The notes under the pieces: model-generated | Database searches by the model: none | What the model was told of the DNA's origin: nothing | Seen by the model: only the letters and a program-made list of their open reading frames with translations | Assembly: GCA_027704905.1 (NCBI GenBank) | Contig: CM051005.1 | Span: 32,021,505-32,085,504 of the forward strand | Source: Muraenolepis orangiensis | Lineage: Eukaryota; Chordata; Actinopteri; Gadiformes; Muraenolepididae | Length of the DNA stretch: 64,000 nt | Direction: 5' to 3' | In this document: positions 24,734-36,338 of the stretch, piece after piece | How positions within the stretch are numbered: the first letter of the stretch is position 1 | Layout: every line of letters begins with the position of its first letter | Position numbers and translations under genes: made by a program

Positions 24734-25101
24734 ATGGCAACAGGCGAAGATGATGTCGTTGCGGATTTATTGTCGGAACCATTTTCAAGACGACCATTCA
24801 ATGTAAAGATGGACATTATTAAAAAAGGCCGTCCAACGCCTGACAATCTTGAGCTGAATCAAGTTGTTAAAGCAGGCTATGTTCGCCATTTTCAGGCTAG
24901 CAACTGGGAAAGATACCCGTGGCTAACGGGCTCTACTAGCCACAAGAGGCTCTACTGCTGGGAGTGTTGCTGTTTGGGACCGACCAGAGGGCAGGGAATT
25001 GGAAAGGCAACTTATTTTGGATCTGAAAAGCAGTGATCATCTTTATGACCTGATGATGGTCGAACCATCCAGAAGGACAGGAGAATGGATTCGGTCTTTA
25101 A
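24734..25101 (+). pseudogene. ZMYM1-like hAT transposase, N- and C-terminal remnant
   Basis: From ATG 24,734 (MATGEDDVVADLLSEPFSRR) runs a TTF-type zinc-finger start of the kind found in zinc finger MYM-type 1-like proteins: YVRHFQASNWERYPWLTGS and KRLYCWECC. A frameshift follows. By about 25,063 the sequence matches the extreme C-terminus (IQKD/RRTG...-type) seen at 39,150, so the catalytic core is deleted. It encodes no functional transposase. Confidence 0.7.
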
Positions 25102-25288
25102 GTGAACATCATTGGTGAGTGAGACTCATTTGTCTTTGCTGGTTTTGTCTCAGTGTTGCGTCTCGTTGAGCTGGTTGTTGCATTTTGTTTCCACACACTT
25201 GTTGACTGATTAGTTAATGGCTGTCTTGGGTTTGTTAAGCATTGTTGTGCATTTGAATTGAGAGTTTGGACTTGATCTTTCTTTGCAT

Positions 25289-25509
25289 CGCTTAACGTGA
25301 AAAGACTTAACGTAACTAAGAGTTACAAAACCGCGATCAATAATCACCTAATTTGCATATGTCTTGTCATTAGCACTTTCACCTTTTCACTTTCATTTTG
25401 ACATGTGAAAGTGCTAATGACAAGACATATGCCAGAGACATTTGGTGATTATTGATCGCTATTTTGGAAATAAGTTCCAAAGTTACGCTAAGCCTTTTCA
25501 CGTTAAGCG
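25289..25509. repeat. Fold-back (MITE-like) element inside the hAT
   Basis: The ends CGCTTAACGTGAAAAG and CTTTTCACGTTAAGCG are exact complements. The arms stay complementary with a few mismatches over about 100 bp each, around a short centre (CCTTTTCACTTTCATTTTGA). It could form a long hairpin RNA if transcribed. No target duplication is clear. Confidence 0.8.
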
Positions 25510-25904
25510 TGTTAGACCGTCCCTTTAACCAATAGCCCGTGTGTGGTGGTCTGTGTTGGTCTGTTACGTCACTACATGGACACTGCTTTACAACTATGGT
25601 CCACTTGGAAATTGGCTGTGACAATCTGCCTAAATGAGATAAGGTTATTTTTAATGTTCCAGTCCCTCCGGTGATAGTGGGGGGGGGGGGGTCTGTTATT
25701 TTGGGGGTCGCGGGCTGAAAAGTTGGGGAACCCCTGGTCTACAGAAGGTCCAGTTGTGATAGACACGCTTCGCCACTGACACACACACACATCCATTTAA
25801 ACCCAGTTTCAAGTGCATACAGTGATATGGAATACTTCACACTGCAGACTATCGTCAACATTGTTCTTTTGTCCAAAAGGTCAATTAATGGATTTCCCTT
25901 CATC

Positions 25905-26362
25905 GGCCCTGTCTGTCTCTCTCCCACTCTCATCCTCGTTATAGGAACAGGAAGTGGCTGTCTCTCTCCCACTCTCATCCTCGTTAGAGGAACAGAAAGT
26001 GGCTGTCTCTCTCCCACTCTCATCCTCGTTATAGGAACAGAAAGTGTCTGTCTCTCTCCCACTCTCATCCTCTTTATAGGACAAGAAAGTGGCTGTCTCT
26101 CTCTCACTCTCATCCTCGTTATAGGAACAGGAAGTGGCTGTCTATCTCCCACTCTCATCCTCTTTATAGGAACAGAAAGTGGCTGTCTCTCTCCCACTCT
26201 CATCCTCGTTATAGGAACAGAAAGTGTCTGTCTCTCTCTCACTCTCATCCTCGTTATAGGAACAGGAAGTGGCTGTCTCGCTCCCACTCTCATCCTCTTT
26301 ATAGGAACAGAAAGTGTCTGTCTCTCTCCCACTCTCATCCTCGTTATAGGAACAGGAAGTGG
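25905..26362. repeat. 45-bp minisatellite, about 10 units
   Basis: Units of 45 bp carry CTCCCACTCTCATCCTCGTT and ATAGGAACAGAAAGTG. They are slightly variable, with long meaningless open frames on both strands. Confidence 0.95.
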
Positions 26363-27838
26363 CAGTGATGGAGGGGGGGGTTGACACACACTGGTGTGTT
26401 GTACACACACACATTACATGTTTATGTATGCACACACAGACACAGACAGACAGATAGATAGTACACACACACACACACAAACACACACAGCACTTGTTGG
26501 AGTCACTCACGGGTCTGAATCTGGTTCTGGGTTTGACCCAGTTAGGAGGGTGTGTGTGTGTATGTCTCCACTCCCTCCATTCATAACTCTGACAGTACAC
26601 AATATAGAAGAATGCTGTCTTAAGAACTCCCTCACACACTCAGACCCCATCCTGTCCTCCCAGAGGCGACAGGACAGTGTGAGGTGACACCAAGAGAACC
26701 CCAAAAAAAGACAACCATTTACAGACAGATTTTCAAAGACAGGACGGTTCATGGATGGCGATACAAAGGCGTGATGAGAACACCATGGAGCTTGTTAGCC
26801 TGTGATACTCTGTGATATGGCCTCCCTCACATCCATCCCAACGTACACGCAGTTTATACAAGGTCAAGGTACAGCAGTCAGATGGGACTCATTGGGGGGC
26901 TGATGATATTATGTTAGTTTTGGATTTTATTTATTTGTTTTTTAACACTCTACATTCTAGTACAACAAAAGCATGGATCATTACACACGTCACACCAAAC
27001 GATGGCTGACAAAATAGAAAAGAAAAACAATTCAAGTTTAACACGGGCCATATGTGTCTTTAGATTGAACATGTGTGAGTTCTAGAACTCACGGAAAAGA
27101 CCAAAGATTGAATGATTGTTTGTCTCAGCTGAAGTAGCAGCGCTGCCCTGTTAGCCGTTAGCTGGCAAGAGTCCAGATGGCCCAGGTGTTTTTCCACAGG
27201 CCTTCATGTATTTTACTTGTTAAAGTCCCTCAGCCCCACAAGGTCACTTTGCATGCTGGCCCACAGGACCGCAGGGACAACCCCGTGAAAAGGCTGTTCC
27301 AAGTGAATGGTGAGCAGCGACCGCAGCTGCGCTCAACATACTGAGGAGGAGATGAAGGATGTTGGGCTCCATCTGACTCTCACACCTCCCCACTGCTCCA
27401 AGGGAGAAGCTTCACCCGCTGTTTCTGTCAATTAAGATATTCACTTGATGAAACAGTGAAGACCGCTGGTAAAATTATGTTTTTTTAAATATGGCAATAA
27501 AAATGTGTTTGGCTTCATGGGATCAGAATGCTTTGTTATGGTCAAATCGCATCAGAGCGACGACACAACCACACTGCCTCTTTGAACGGAACAATTACCA
27601 ACCGCCGGCCTGAGGAGTCAGAGATGGCCCAGTTGAATGACACTCCAGGATGACTCACTCTCTGTGGATGCAGTCTGCTCCCATTAGAGAGGAACAGCAG
27701 GGACAGCACCACCTGGAGTCCAAAACTGGTTATTGCAATTGTTGCAATTAGTTTTTGGATTGGCTCAAAGAGGTGGCTGGTAATGGACCCATCAGAACGT
27801 CTGCTCTTGTGTTGGCGGCTGCCCTTAATGTGCTCTTC
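26363..27838. other. Non-coding segment with short CA tracts
   Basis: I see no gene. A minus-strand frame at 27,889-27,542 (115 codons) matches no family I recognise and overlaps the start of a tandem repeat, so it is not called. Confidence 0.5.
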
Positions 27839-28122
27839 ACTGGTTCCTTTAGAGCAGGTAACCAACAGGTCCATCTTCAAAGCCTTCACTGGTTCCTTTA
27901 GAGCAGGTAACCAACAGGTCCATCTTCAAAGCCTTCACTGGTTCCTTTAGAGCAGGTAACCAACAGGTCCATCTTCAAAGCCTTCACTGGTTCCTTTAGA
28001 GCAGGTAACCAACAGGTCCATCTTCAAAGCCTTCACTGGTTCCTTTAGAGCAGGTAACCAACAGGTCCATCTTCAAAGCCTTCACTGGTTCCTTTAGGGC
28101 AGGTAACCAACAGGTCCATCTT
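27839..28122. repeat. 49-bp tandem repeat, about 6 units
   Basis: Units contain CTGGTTCCTTTAGAGCAGGT and AACCAACAGGTCCATCTTC, nearly identical. Confidence 0.95.
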
Positions 28123-28599
28123 GGTTGAATTAGACCTAGCTTTGGCTTATTGATTTGAATCACGCATAGGTCACTTTACAAACTCCAATTGGTTATTTGA
28201 TATGCTGAGGTCTATGAATGGCTGCATGCAGTTGTGGGTGGGGTTAAAACAAAAAATCATATCGATGCCAAAACAGGCCAGAATAAAAAGTGATCTTGGG
28301 CTTGAAAAGGTTGGTCACCGCTGCTTTAGAGACATAATCTTTAATGGTAGTTGGTATACCAACAGTGTCTGTCTACTTTGAGACTATGGAGTTCATTCCT
28401 TTACCATGAGGTGGTTACCAGGACCATCCTGATGGAGAGGCCCAAACCAAAAACACTGATTCATTGTTCTGTGGTTATCATTAGCTATGAGCCATGAAAC
28501 CCAGTCACCAGAACAGGGAGGAAGAACCGTGAGCACAATGGACCAGAGGACAAACATTTGACTGCATTTTGAAATCAGGTAGAGCATTAGTACGGTTCC

Positions 28600-28686
28600 T
28601 CACTCACACACACACACACACACACACGCATACACACACGCAAACACACATACACGTACACGTACACACACACACACACAGACACA

Positions 28687-28780
<94 letters not shown>
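28600..28780. repeat. (CA)n microsatellite
   Basis: CA run with CG/CT interruptions in its first half. Confidence 0.96.
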
Positions 28781-28899
28781 ATATTTGACCAATAAGAGGG
28801 TTGTAACATGCTCCAACTTATTCTGACATCAAACACCAAAGCCCATTGGAATTGTGGGTCTTGTAGTCAGCTCCATTGGGCCTGGGAAGGGAGACTATT

Positions 28900-29585
28900 T
28901 GTCACGGTTACGGTGGTTGGCAGGGGGCGTGGCCTAGCCACGTGCGCTGGTGGCGCACACACGCTCCTGTCAACAATCACGTTGGTTGGCAGGGGGCGTG
29001 GCCTAGCCACGTGCGCTAGTGGCGCACACACCGCTCCTGTCAACAATCACGTTGGTTGGCAGGGGGCGTGGCCAAGCCACGTGCGCTGGCCACACACACG
29101 CTCCTGTCAACAATCACGTTGGTTGGCAGGGGGCGTGGCCAAGCCACGTGCGCTATCCGCACACACACACCTGGACTCAATTTTCCCCGTGTAATTTGTT
29201 CATCACCTCACCTGGGGTATATATACGTTGTCTTTCCTTTACCCCAGCGTGAGGTCGTTACTCTACTATTCACGTAGTTCTCCCGTCTGGTACCCATCGC
29301 CTGCCAACTACCTGCCGGTACTCTGCACCCGATACCCCCGGTACAGACTCCTTCCCCTGTCCCGGACTACCCGCCGGTCACCTGCCTGCCGGTACTCCGC
29401 ACCCGATACCCCCGGTACAGACTCCTCCCCCTGTCCCGGACTACCCGCCGGTCACCTGCCTGCCGGTACTCCGCGGATCGTCCTCCCCGTGTACCCTTGT
29501 GTGTTTGGAAATAAAGCCGTCTCGTATCACTCTCCACTTGTCGGCGTCTGCGTTCGGGGTCCAACCCACTCCCTCTCTCGTGACA
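28900..29585 (+). mobile_element. Solo LTR, 686 bp, with reiterated U3 module
   Basis: Starts TGTCACGG and ends CGTGACA, a short inverted TG...CA border. The 5-bp duplication CTATT flanks it (28,895-28,899 and 29,586-29,590). Inside are four copies of a module of about 66-70 bp, each with GCCACGTGCGC (an E-box, CACGTG). Then come a TATA-like GGTATATATACG (about 29,217), two to three reiterated CCGGTACTC-type units and an AATAAA at about 29,508. No internal region adjoins it, so LTR-LTR recombination has removed the element. The superfamily is probably Gypsy-like. Confidence 0.85.
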
Positions 29586-29590
29586 CTATT

Positions 29591-30111
29591 TGCATTTACT
29601 CCAGTGAGCTTCTGAGCTCTATGAATCAGTATTAGTAGTAGAGTAGTAGAGTATTAGTAGAGCTTAGCACTGATTCAATACTTTGGGTGAATAGGCGCTA
29701 TAATATATTAGCAAGTTTCTGTTGATTTGTGGACAGCACGGAAAATAACTTGACTTGAACATCGAATATTTGAGTATTTTGTTGTAAACTTACATGATGT
29801 TACTGAAGGAGACAGGGCAACAATTAGTTTTATTATTAGTCCTGTCAAATTATTTATAAAAACAATTAAAATCTTTTTAATAAAGTGACCAAATGACTTT
29901 TCACACGCGCTCGTCTGCGGTTGGCACTTTTCTTTCCAAATGTATTTGAAACGGAGGCCTGGTTCCATGGCTCACTACAGGTAGACCTCGTATGCCCAGC
30001 CACCGGGTTCCTTCTAACCACACGCAGCGGCCAGAGGAGTTTACAAAGTGCCCGATAGACGCAGGTCCCAGCTGCCTTCCCACACCACACACATCGACAT
30101 TATTATTATTA
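29591..30111. other. Non-coding segment before block D
   Basis: No gene seen. Homology to the intron of copies A/B begins abruptly at about 30,112 after an (ATT)n run, marking a duplication breakpoint. Confidence 0.55.
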
Positions 30112-31709
30112 TCAACATATTGATAATATGATGAGAATAGAAAATACAAACAACACCTGATTGACATGAGGTTCAGTGCATCGCTGGACATCATGAATAC
30201 AGATGTTAAGGATTCTCAAACACAGGTGACTTCATTGTTTGTATTAAAGCTGCTGTAGGTTTGAGAGTTGAGAGAGAGAAGTAAAGAGAGAGAGCAGAAA
30301 ACACTAACTAGTCCTCTCCCTCTCTGCTCCCTCCCTCCCTACGTGGCTCCACCATTGAGAAGTGTTTCATTCACCTGTGATCAACAGGAAAGACACATTC
30401 CCTGAACCAATCAGAGAAGAGATGTCCTGATTGGTCAGAAATGCCACAAAAGCCGGGATCTTCCTATAATCTAAATGGTCTCATCCGGATGCCGATGCTG
30501 TCAACTCAAATCAGGCCATTTTAAATAATAGATATTGAATCTTACAGCATGTCTGATATATGTTAACATTTATAAAGCATCTCCTCTGTTACTGAAGATA
30601 GACATCCCACATCTCAGCATTGAAGATACGGTAAAGTTGTTCTAGGTTCTTGTTTTTTGTTTGTTGACAGGAATGCAGAACAATAAGAACCATTTAATGA
30701 TCCCTGTCCTCTGTGGGTTGGTCTTCATTGCACTGGTCTCACTGGTCTCACTGGTCCCACTGGTCTCACTGGGTTGTTATTCCAAGAGGAAAAACAGTAA
30801 GTCACACATTTGTGCTGCAGGTCACCCTTGAAAAAGAGATATTTTGATCTCAAGGGGCTTTCACCTGGTTAAATAAAGACTACAAACAATTTGTCACCAG
30901 TTTGAACAAAATCTGATGTTGCTAAAATAATAATAATAATAATAATAAAAAAAATGATATATATATATATATACACTAATGAGGTGTTTCACTACTGTTT
31001 TGGTACATCAACAAAATAATGACCCATTTTGTTATTAGTATTTAGATTTTCCATTACTCTAAACAACAGCTTCTGCTTCCTGCAGCACATGTCGTAACAT
31101 CAACAAACCAGTAGTGCCTGATTTAACACATCAAATATAAATCATTGTAATATAATATAAACCAAGTTAAACTAGGAAAGCATAGGCCAGCAGCATATTG
31201 CAGACTGCCGTCCCACAGCACGTAGAGGAAGGTTAACCAACGTCCTCATGACATCAGACTGGGACTGGCTTTATGTTCCCAGTCTGCTGTGAGGGGAGGG
31301 ACCTCCAGTCTGCTGGGGGTCTCGCTTCAACCTTAACAGGAATTTCAACAAGACATCATAGCCACACAATTTAATATTGTATGTATGCATAAATGTCATT
31401 TAGTCCTTTTTTCATTGGACCACCTTATAGAAAACACTGAAGTCCTTTCTCCCCGTGATGGTGACCAGGTAAGACCACACATTAAACCTCTATGACTATT
31501 TGGTTACCTTGAAATGTCAAACACATATGTTAGACAACTATATCAATAAAATGGTAATTGGTACATGTTTAATATATAAGATAACACAATAGATAGAACA
31601 ATGTATTTTATTTTCTTTCCAGAGTCCAAACAATCCCTCCATCTACTGTCAGTTAAGCCCTGTTACTGAAGTCATTTATGCTCAGGTTGACCAGCCCAGA
31701 AGTTCTTAG
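30112..31709 (+). pseudogene. SLAM/CD48-like receptor, copy D (TM and tail exons, no Ig exons)
   Basis: The TM exon is 30,671-30,796 (VFIALVSLVSLVPLVSLG; a proline lies in the TM). The tail exons are 31,431-31,468 and 31,623-31,709, ending TAG. Splice sites are canonical and the frame is continuous across all three. The tail has two canonical ITIM-like motifs, SIYCQL and VIYAQV. The signal peptide and both Ig exons are missing: homology starts in the intron after the C2 exon. It is a gene fragment, or the 3' part of a chimeric gene whose 5' exons lie elsewhere. Exons 5-6 match copies E, while exon 4 matches A/B/C, linking the two subtypes. What it encodes in the cell is inference. Confidence 0.75.
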
Positions 31710-31804
31710 AAGGTTGCCGGTTCAATCCCTGCTCCAACTTGTCAAGTTGTCCATCGGTTGTGCATGTTTTCTGCTTTAGATGTTCTACTAACTGTTACAC
31801 CGAG

Positions 31805-32555
31805 CCCTGGCAGCACCTCCCCTTCAGTACCTAACAGACCTCCTCCACCCCTATACCCCTTCAGTACCTAACAGACCTCCTCCACCCCTATACCCCTTCA
31901 GTACCTAACAGACCTCCTCCACCCCTATACCCCTTCAGTACTTAACAGACCTCCTCCACCCCTATACCCCTTCAGTACTTAACAGACCTCCTCCACCCCT
32001 ATACCCCTTCAGTACCTAACAGACCTCCTCCACCCCTATACCCCTCAGTACTTAACAGACCTCCTCCACCCCTATACCCCTTCAGTACCTAACATACCTC
32101 CTCCACCCCTATACCCCCCAGTACCTAACAGACCTCCTCCACCCCTATACCCCTTCAGTACATAACATACCTCCTCCACCCTATACCCCTTCAGTACCTA
32201 ACAGACCTCCTCCACCCTATACCCCTTCAGTACTTAACAGACCTCCTCCACCCCTATACCCCTTCAGTACCTAACAGACCTCCTCCACCCCTTCAGTACC
32301 TAACAGACCTCCTCCACCCCTTCAGTACTTAACAGACCTCCTCCACCCCTTCAGTACTTAACAGACCTCCTCCACCCCTTCAGTACTTAACAGACCTCCT
32401 CCACCCCTATACCCCTTCAGTACCTAACAGACCTCCTCCACCCCTATACCCCCCAGTACCTAACAGACCTCCTCCACCCCTATACCCCTTCAGTACCTAA
32501 CAGACCTCCTCCACCCCTATACCCCTTCAGTACCTAACGGACCTCCTCCACCCCC
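31805..32555. repeat. 37-bp minisatellite 3' of copy D, about 21 units
   Basis: Units of about 37 bp contain TTCAGTACCTAACAGACCTC and CTCCACCCCTATACC, with 27-bp shortened variants in the middle. The array is absent from the equivalent position of the other blocks. Confidence 0.93.
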
Positions 32556-32654
32556 CGGGTGCAGGTACACTCGATTTCATCAAACACACTCATATTAAGT
32601 ACATAATATGAAATGTATTTGATATTACAGAACCCAAACACCCATCCTGCCTTC

Positions 32655-32780
<126 letters not shown>

Positions 32781-32811
32781 TCTTGCTTCCTCCATGTTCC
32801 TCTTTTCAGCC

Positions 32812-32990
32812 AGAGAAATTACATTACTTTACATTCCAGTCATTTAGCAGACTCTTTTATCCAAAGCGTCTTACAATAGTGTGTTTAACAAAGGAAGGTA
32901 AGAGAACAACTGGTCACCAGAAGTCAAAGTGCATTTCATTCCTAACAACAAGTCTCCAAGAACTGAACCAGAGCTCAGGTAGAAGAACAA
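32812..32990 (+). mobile_element. SINE/L2-tail-like insertion
   Basis: Contains TTTAGCAGACTCTTTTATCC and AAAGCGTCTTACA, the widely distributed teleost SINE/L2 end. It splits the CTTTTCAGCCA/GACAGTCTGAGAC sequence that is contiguous in the arms. Confidence 0.65.
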
Positions 32991-33028
32991 TAAGTTCAGA
33001 GACAGTTTGAGACTTTGTGTAAATGTTT

Positions 33029-33672
33029 ACTTGCACTAAATGTCAAATTCATGTTCTGTTGATTGTGTTTTTGTGAATATATTATTACTTACTTTTTGTA
33101 CCCCCTTTTTGTCTTGTTGGTATATTAATGTGTATATTGATATGTATATTGATATGTATATTGATATGCTTCGTGATATGTATATTTATATGTATATTTA
33201 TATGTATATTGATATATGTCTATTGATATGTCTATTGATATGTCTATTGATATGTATATTGATATGTATAATGATGTCTATTGATATGTATATTGCTATG
33301 TATATTGATATGTATATTGATGTGTCTATTGATATGTCTATTGATATGTCTATTGATATGTCTATTGATATGTATATGTATATGTCTATTGATATGTATA
33401 TTGATATGTTTATTGATATATATATATTGATATGTTTATTGATATGTTTATTGATATGTCTATTGATATGTCTATTGATATATATATTGATATGTTTATT
33501 GATATGTCTATTGATATGTATCTTGATGTCTATTGTTATGTCTATTGATATGTCTATTGATATGTCTATTGATATGTATATTGCACACTGTGGGACTGTG
33601 AGAAAAGGTGTATGGATTTCTGTATGTATAACACATGTGGAAATTGGACAATAAAATTGACTTTGACTTTAC
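33029..33672 (+). mobile_element. LINE 3' end carrying a 12-bp minisatellite
   Basis: The insertion ends GACAATAAAATTGACTTTGA, a polyadenylation signal and short terminal repeat typical of 5'-truncated LINEs. Its body is a 12-bp array (TATTGATATGTC/A/T) at 33,115-33,590. It separates ATGTTTAC from GGTGACGTAAAC, which are nearly adjacent in the right arm (about 43,385-43,405). Confidence 0.65.
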
Positions 33673-33712
33673 GGCGGGTGACGTAAACATTTCCATGGTA
33701 ACAGCCAGCTGT

Positions 33713-34160
33713 CGGTCACGATCCAACCCAGCTCCTCCTACTCCTAGTCCTGGATCTCCGCCGGCTTCCTGGATCCGCGATGTCACGACTCCGTTCCGAA
33801 ATGCCACTCCGTGTTTTCCCTGTCAGCCGTTTCCTACTGAACTCACCTGTTGTCAATCCCACCTCATTCCAAGCTGTATTCCGTGTCTGTTGTCTAACTC
33901 CTTGCTGGATCATCACCCTGATTCTCAGAAAGCATCAGGTCTGTTGTCTATTGATCCGCCGTGTTTGACCCTCGTCTGGATAACGTTAAGTTGCCCTTTT
34001 GTACCTCTGCCTCAACCCTCTTACCTGTTACCGACCCCTTCTGGCCTTGACCCCGTGTCTGTCCCTCTGCCTTCGATGGGCTATCGACATTAAAGCACCT
34101 GTTCTACCTGCCGTCTGTTCCCTCTGCTTCTGGGTCCCACCGACACCCGGCCATGAGAGG
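33713..34160. mobile_element. Probable LTR-like insertion in block D
   Basis: About 450 bp of GC-rich sequence lies between parts of the GCCAGCT repeat that are contiguous in the arms. It begins TGTCGGTCACG and has an ATTAAA near its 3' third. No coding domain is present and the ends are uncertain because the target itself is repetitive. Confidence 0.4.
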
Positions 34161-34234
34161 CCAGCTCCACCCGTCAGACCTTGATGTTTTATAGATCATT
34201 GGAGGCTGGTGGTTGTTAAAGTAGTGGAGGATGG

Positions 34235-34512
34235 AAGGCAGTATAGCTCAGGAGGTAGAGCGGTCGCCTCACAACCGAAAGGTCGCTGGTTCGATCCCCC
34301 CTTTCCTCCTAGCAAAAACGGTGGAGGTGTCCTTGAGCAAGACCCCCTAACCTAACTGCTCCTTGATGGCTGTCTCCTTGATGGCTGTCTCCTTGATGGC
34401 TGTCTCCTTGATGGCTGACTCCTAGTCGGTGTATGAATGGGTGATGTGAGGACTTTACATGACTTGTAAAGCGCTATATAAAAGCCGGCATTATTATTAT
34501 TATTATTATTAA
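34235..34512 (+). mobile_element. tRNA-headed SINE in block D
   Basis: Same family as 14,385-14,672: A-box-like TAGCTCAGGAGG, B box GGTTCGATCCC, and a tail CTTGTAAAGCGCTATATAAA followed by (ATT)n. It interrupts GGAAGG/AAGGTGCTCTGG, giving a possible AAGG duplication. Confidence 0.83.
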
Positions 34513-34593
34513 GGTGCTCTGGGTGTAGTTTGGTGGTGATGGGGATGTTAGTGAGGTCATATGAGGGCATGTTAAACCCAGACACATCTGAAG

Positions 34594-35264
34594 TCAAGTC
34601 AAGTCAAGTTTATTGTCACTTCACAAAGTATAAAGCAGTGATGTGAAAATCTTGTGTGCAATACCCGACGACAGACAGCAGTTATAAAATAAGATAAAAA
34701 TAGAATAAAAATAGAATAAAGTAAAAAAAAAAAATTAGAAATAAAAAATAAAAATGAAATTTATAAAATGCAAAATATCAGCACAGAAAAGAGCAATATG
34801 TATATATAAATCAATGTAATAAAATATACATTGTTATATGCTATACGCCCTTGTTCAGCAGCCTGATGGCCTGACTGTGTAAGCTATCTCTAAGCCTATT
34901 TGTACGGCACTTGATGCCGTACACTGCGGTATCGCCTGGCTGACGGTAACAGAGAGTACAGTTGGTGGCTGGTGGGCAATGTCTTTAATGATGTGTTTGG
35001 CCTTGGCCACGCACCGCTGGTTGTATACATCCAGGAGGGAGGGGAGCTCACCTCCAACCATATACTGGGCCGTCCGCACCACCCTTTGAAGCGCTTTGCG
35101 CTCGAGTGCAGTGCAGTTCCCGTACCAGGCGGTGATCCACCCTGTAAGAACACTCTCCATGGTGCCGTTATAGAATGTTCTCAGGATGCGGGGCCCATGC
35201 TGAATTTCTTCAGACGCCTGAGGAAATACAGGCGTTGTTGGGCCCTTTTCACCACGTGTGTGAA
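34594..35264 (-). mobile_element. 5'-truncated CR1/L2-like LINE with TSD
   Basis: The minus-strand translation contains ESVLTGWITAWYGN and ERKALQRVVRTAQ, the common C-terminus of fish non-LTR reverse transcriptases. The 3' tail is (TTGAC)n-like. The target duplication ATCTGAAG is seen at 34,586-34,593 and 35,265-35,272. Arms A and B have the same site uninterrupted (ATCTGAAGCAGCATAAG). A shorter relative is at 55,779-56,088. Confidence 0.85.
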
Positions 35265-35689
35265 ATCTGAAGCAGCATAAGGACAGTTAGTGTAACTAGT
35301 GAGCTATAACAGAGGAAAACTGAGCTGCTTACAACCGTCTCTTCTTTGTCTTATCAGAAATAAATCAGCTCTTATTTAGAGATGACTGAAGTCTGACCTG
35401 GGATCCTAAACCTGAGGAGAAGTAAGGAGCTAAATAATAGATCAATCTAAGACCAGTTTGTTAAATGTTAAAGCCAATTAAGTTTTAATTTGGATCTTAC
35501 TGCTATCTCAAGAGCTGGTAATTTCATACAAAATAAAGATCAGTGCAGTGACATAAATCATTGATCTTGAATTGGGATTGGGGTGAGACAAGAAGAAGTA
35601 TATTTCTTAGAAGCTTTTTTTGTCTAAGAAAATGGTCCAAATCTCAAACTGAACTTAAATTAAGCTCAGTTTTGTCTGGGAGAAATAGA

Positions 35690-35916
35690 CTAGAGCAGCC
35701 ATTCTCAACCTGTGGGACGGGGACCACCGGTGGTACTTGCGCCCCCTGCTGGTGGTACTCGGAGGGATTCATGGAATCTCAATGTTTTAAAAAAATGAAA
35801 TGAAACCAACTTTAAAATCAATTGTAAAACATGTTGTACAGTAATACTATCAAAATACTACTACGAATGAAAAAAAGCTTGCGATAATTTAAATTTGAGT
35901 TTAAAATAAGTTATAC
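35690..35916. other. End of block D and hAT-like terminus
   Basis: Homology with the arms stops at about 35,690. A hAT-like end (CAGCCATTCTCAACCTGTGG) and ACCACCGGTGGT follow. No coding sequence is seen. Confidence 0.45.
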
Positions 35917-36338
35917 TGTCACAATGGCTATTCACCCTGCCTCCACTAGAGGGCAGCGTCAACCCTCATTCACATCTCCCCCACACCTGCAGCGCATTGT
36001 AATCAACCTGCCTCTTTAAGCCTACCCCTGCACACTCATACTTTGCCAGACTGTTCCCGATGACACAGACTCTCCAGCATGTACCTGGACTGATTCCCGT
36101 TGCCGACCCTGCCTGCACTGGACCTGCCCGCCCTGCCTGGTTCCCGATCTGCCGCCTGTCCCTGTCTATGCCTCCGCCTGTCCCTGCCTGGTTCGTCTGC
36201 CCTTCCTGGTTCTCGATCTACCGCCTGTCCCTGTCTACGCCTCCGCCTGTCCCTGTCAGTGATATTTATTGTAATAAATATCACTATCTGCCTTTGGTGT
36301 CCGTGTGCAGCATTTGGGTCCAAACCTAACCCGTGACA
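35917..36338 (+). repeat. 5' LTR of a decayed Gypsy element, 422 bp
   Basis: Starts TGTCACAATGG, ends AACCCGTGACA, with AATAAA at about 36,273 and a 60-bp-scale internal reiteration of CTGCCGCCTGTCCCTG. A truncated copy of its end (AACCTAACCCATGACA) closes the element at about 38,262-38,270. Confidence 0.75.

Noticed and set aside
27542..27889. 115-codon minus-strand frame as a gene
   Set aside because: No recognisable domain, no family resemblance, and its start lies in a tandem repeat.
33040..33654. 204-codon frame of MYIDM/LICLL repeats
   Set aside because: It is the 12-bp minisatellite inside a LINE 3' end.
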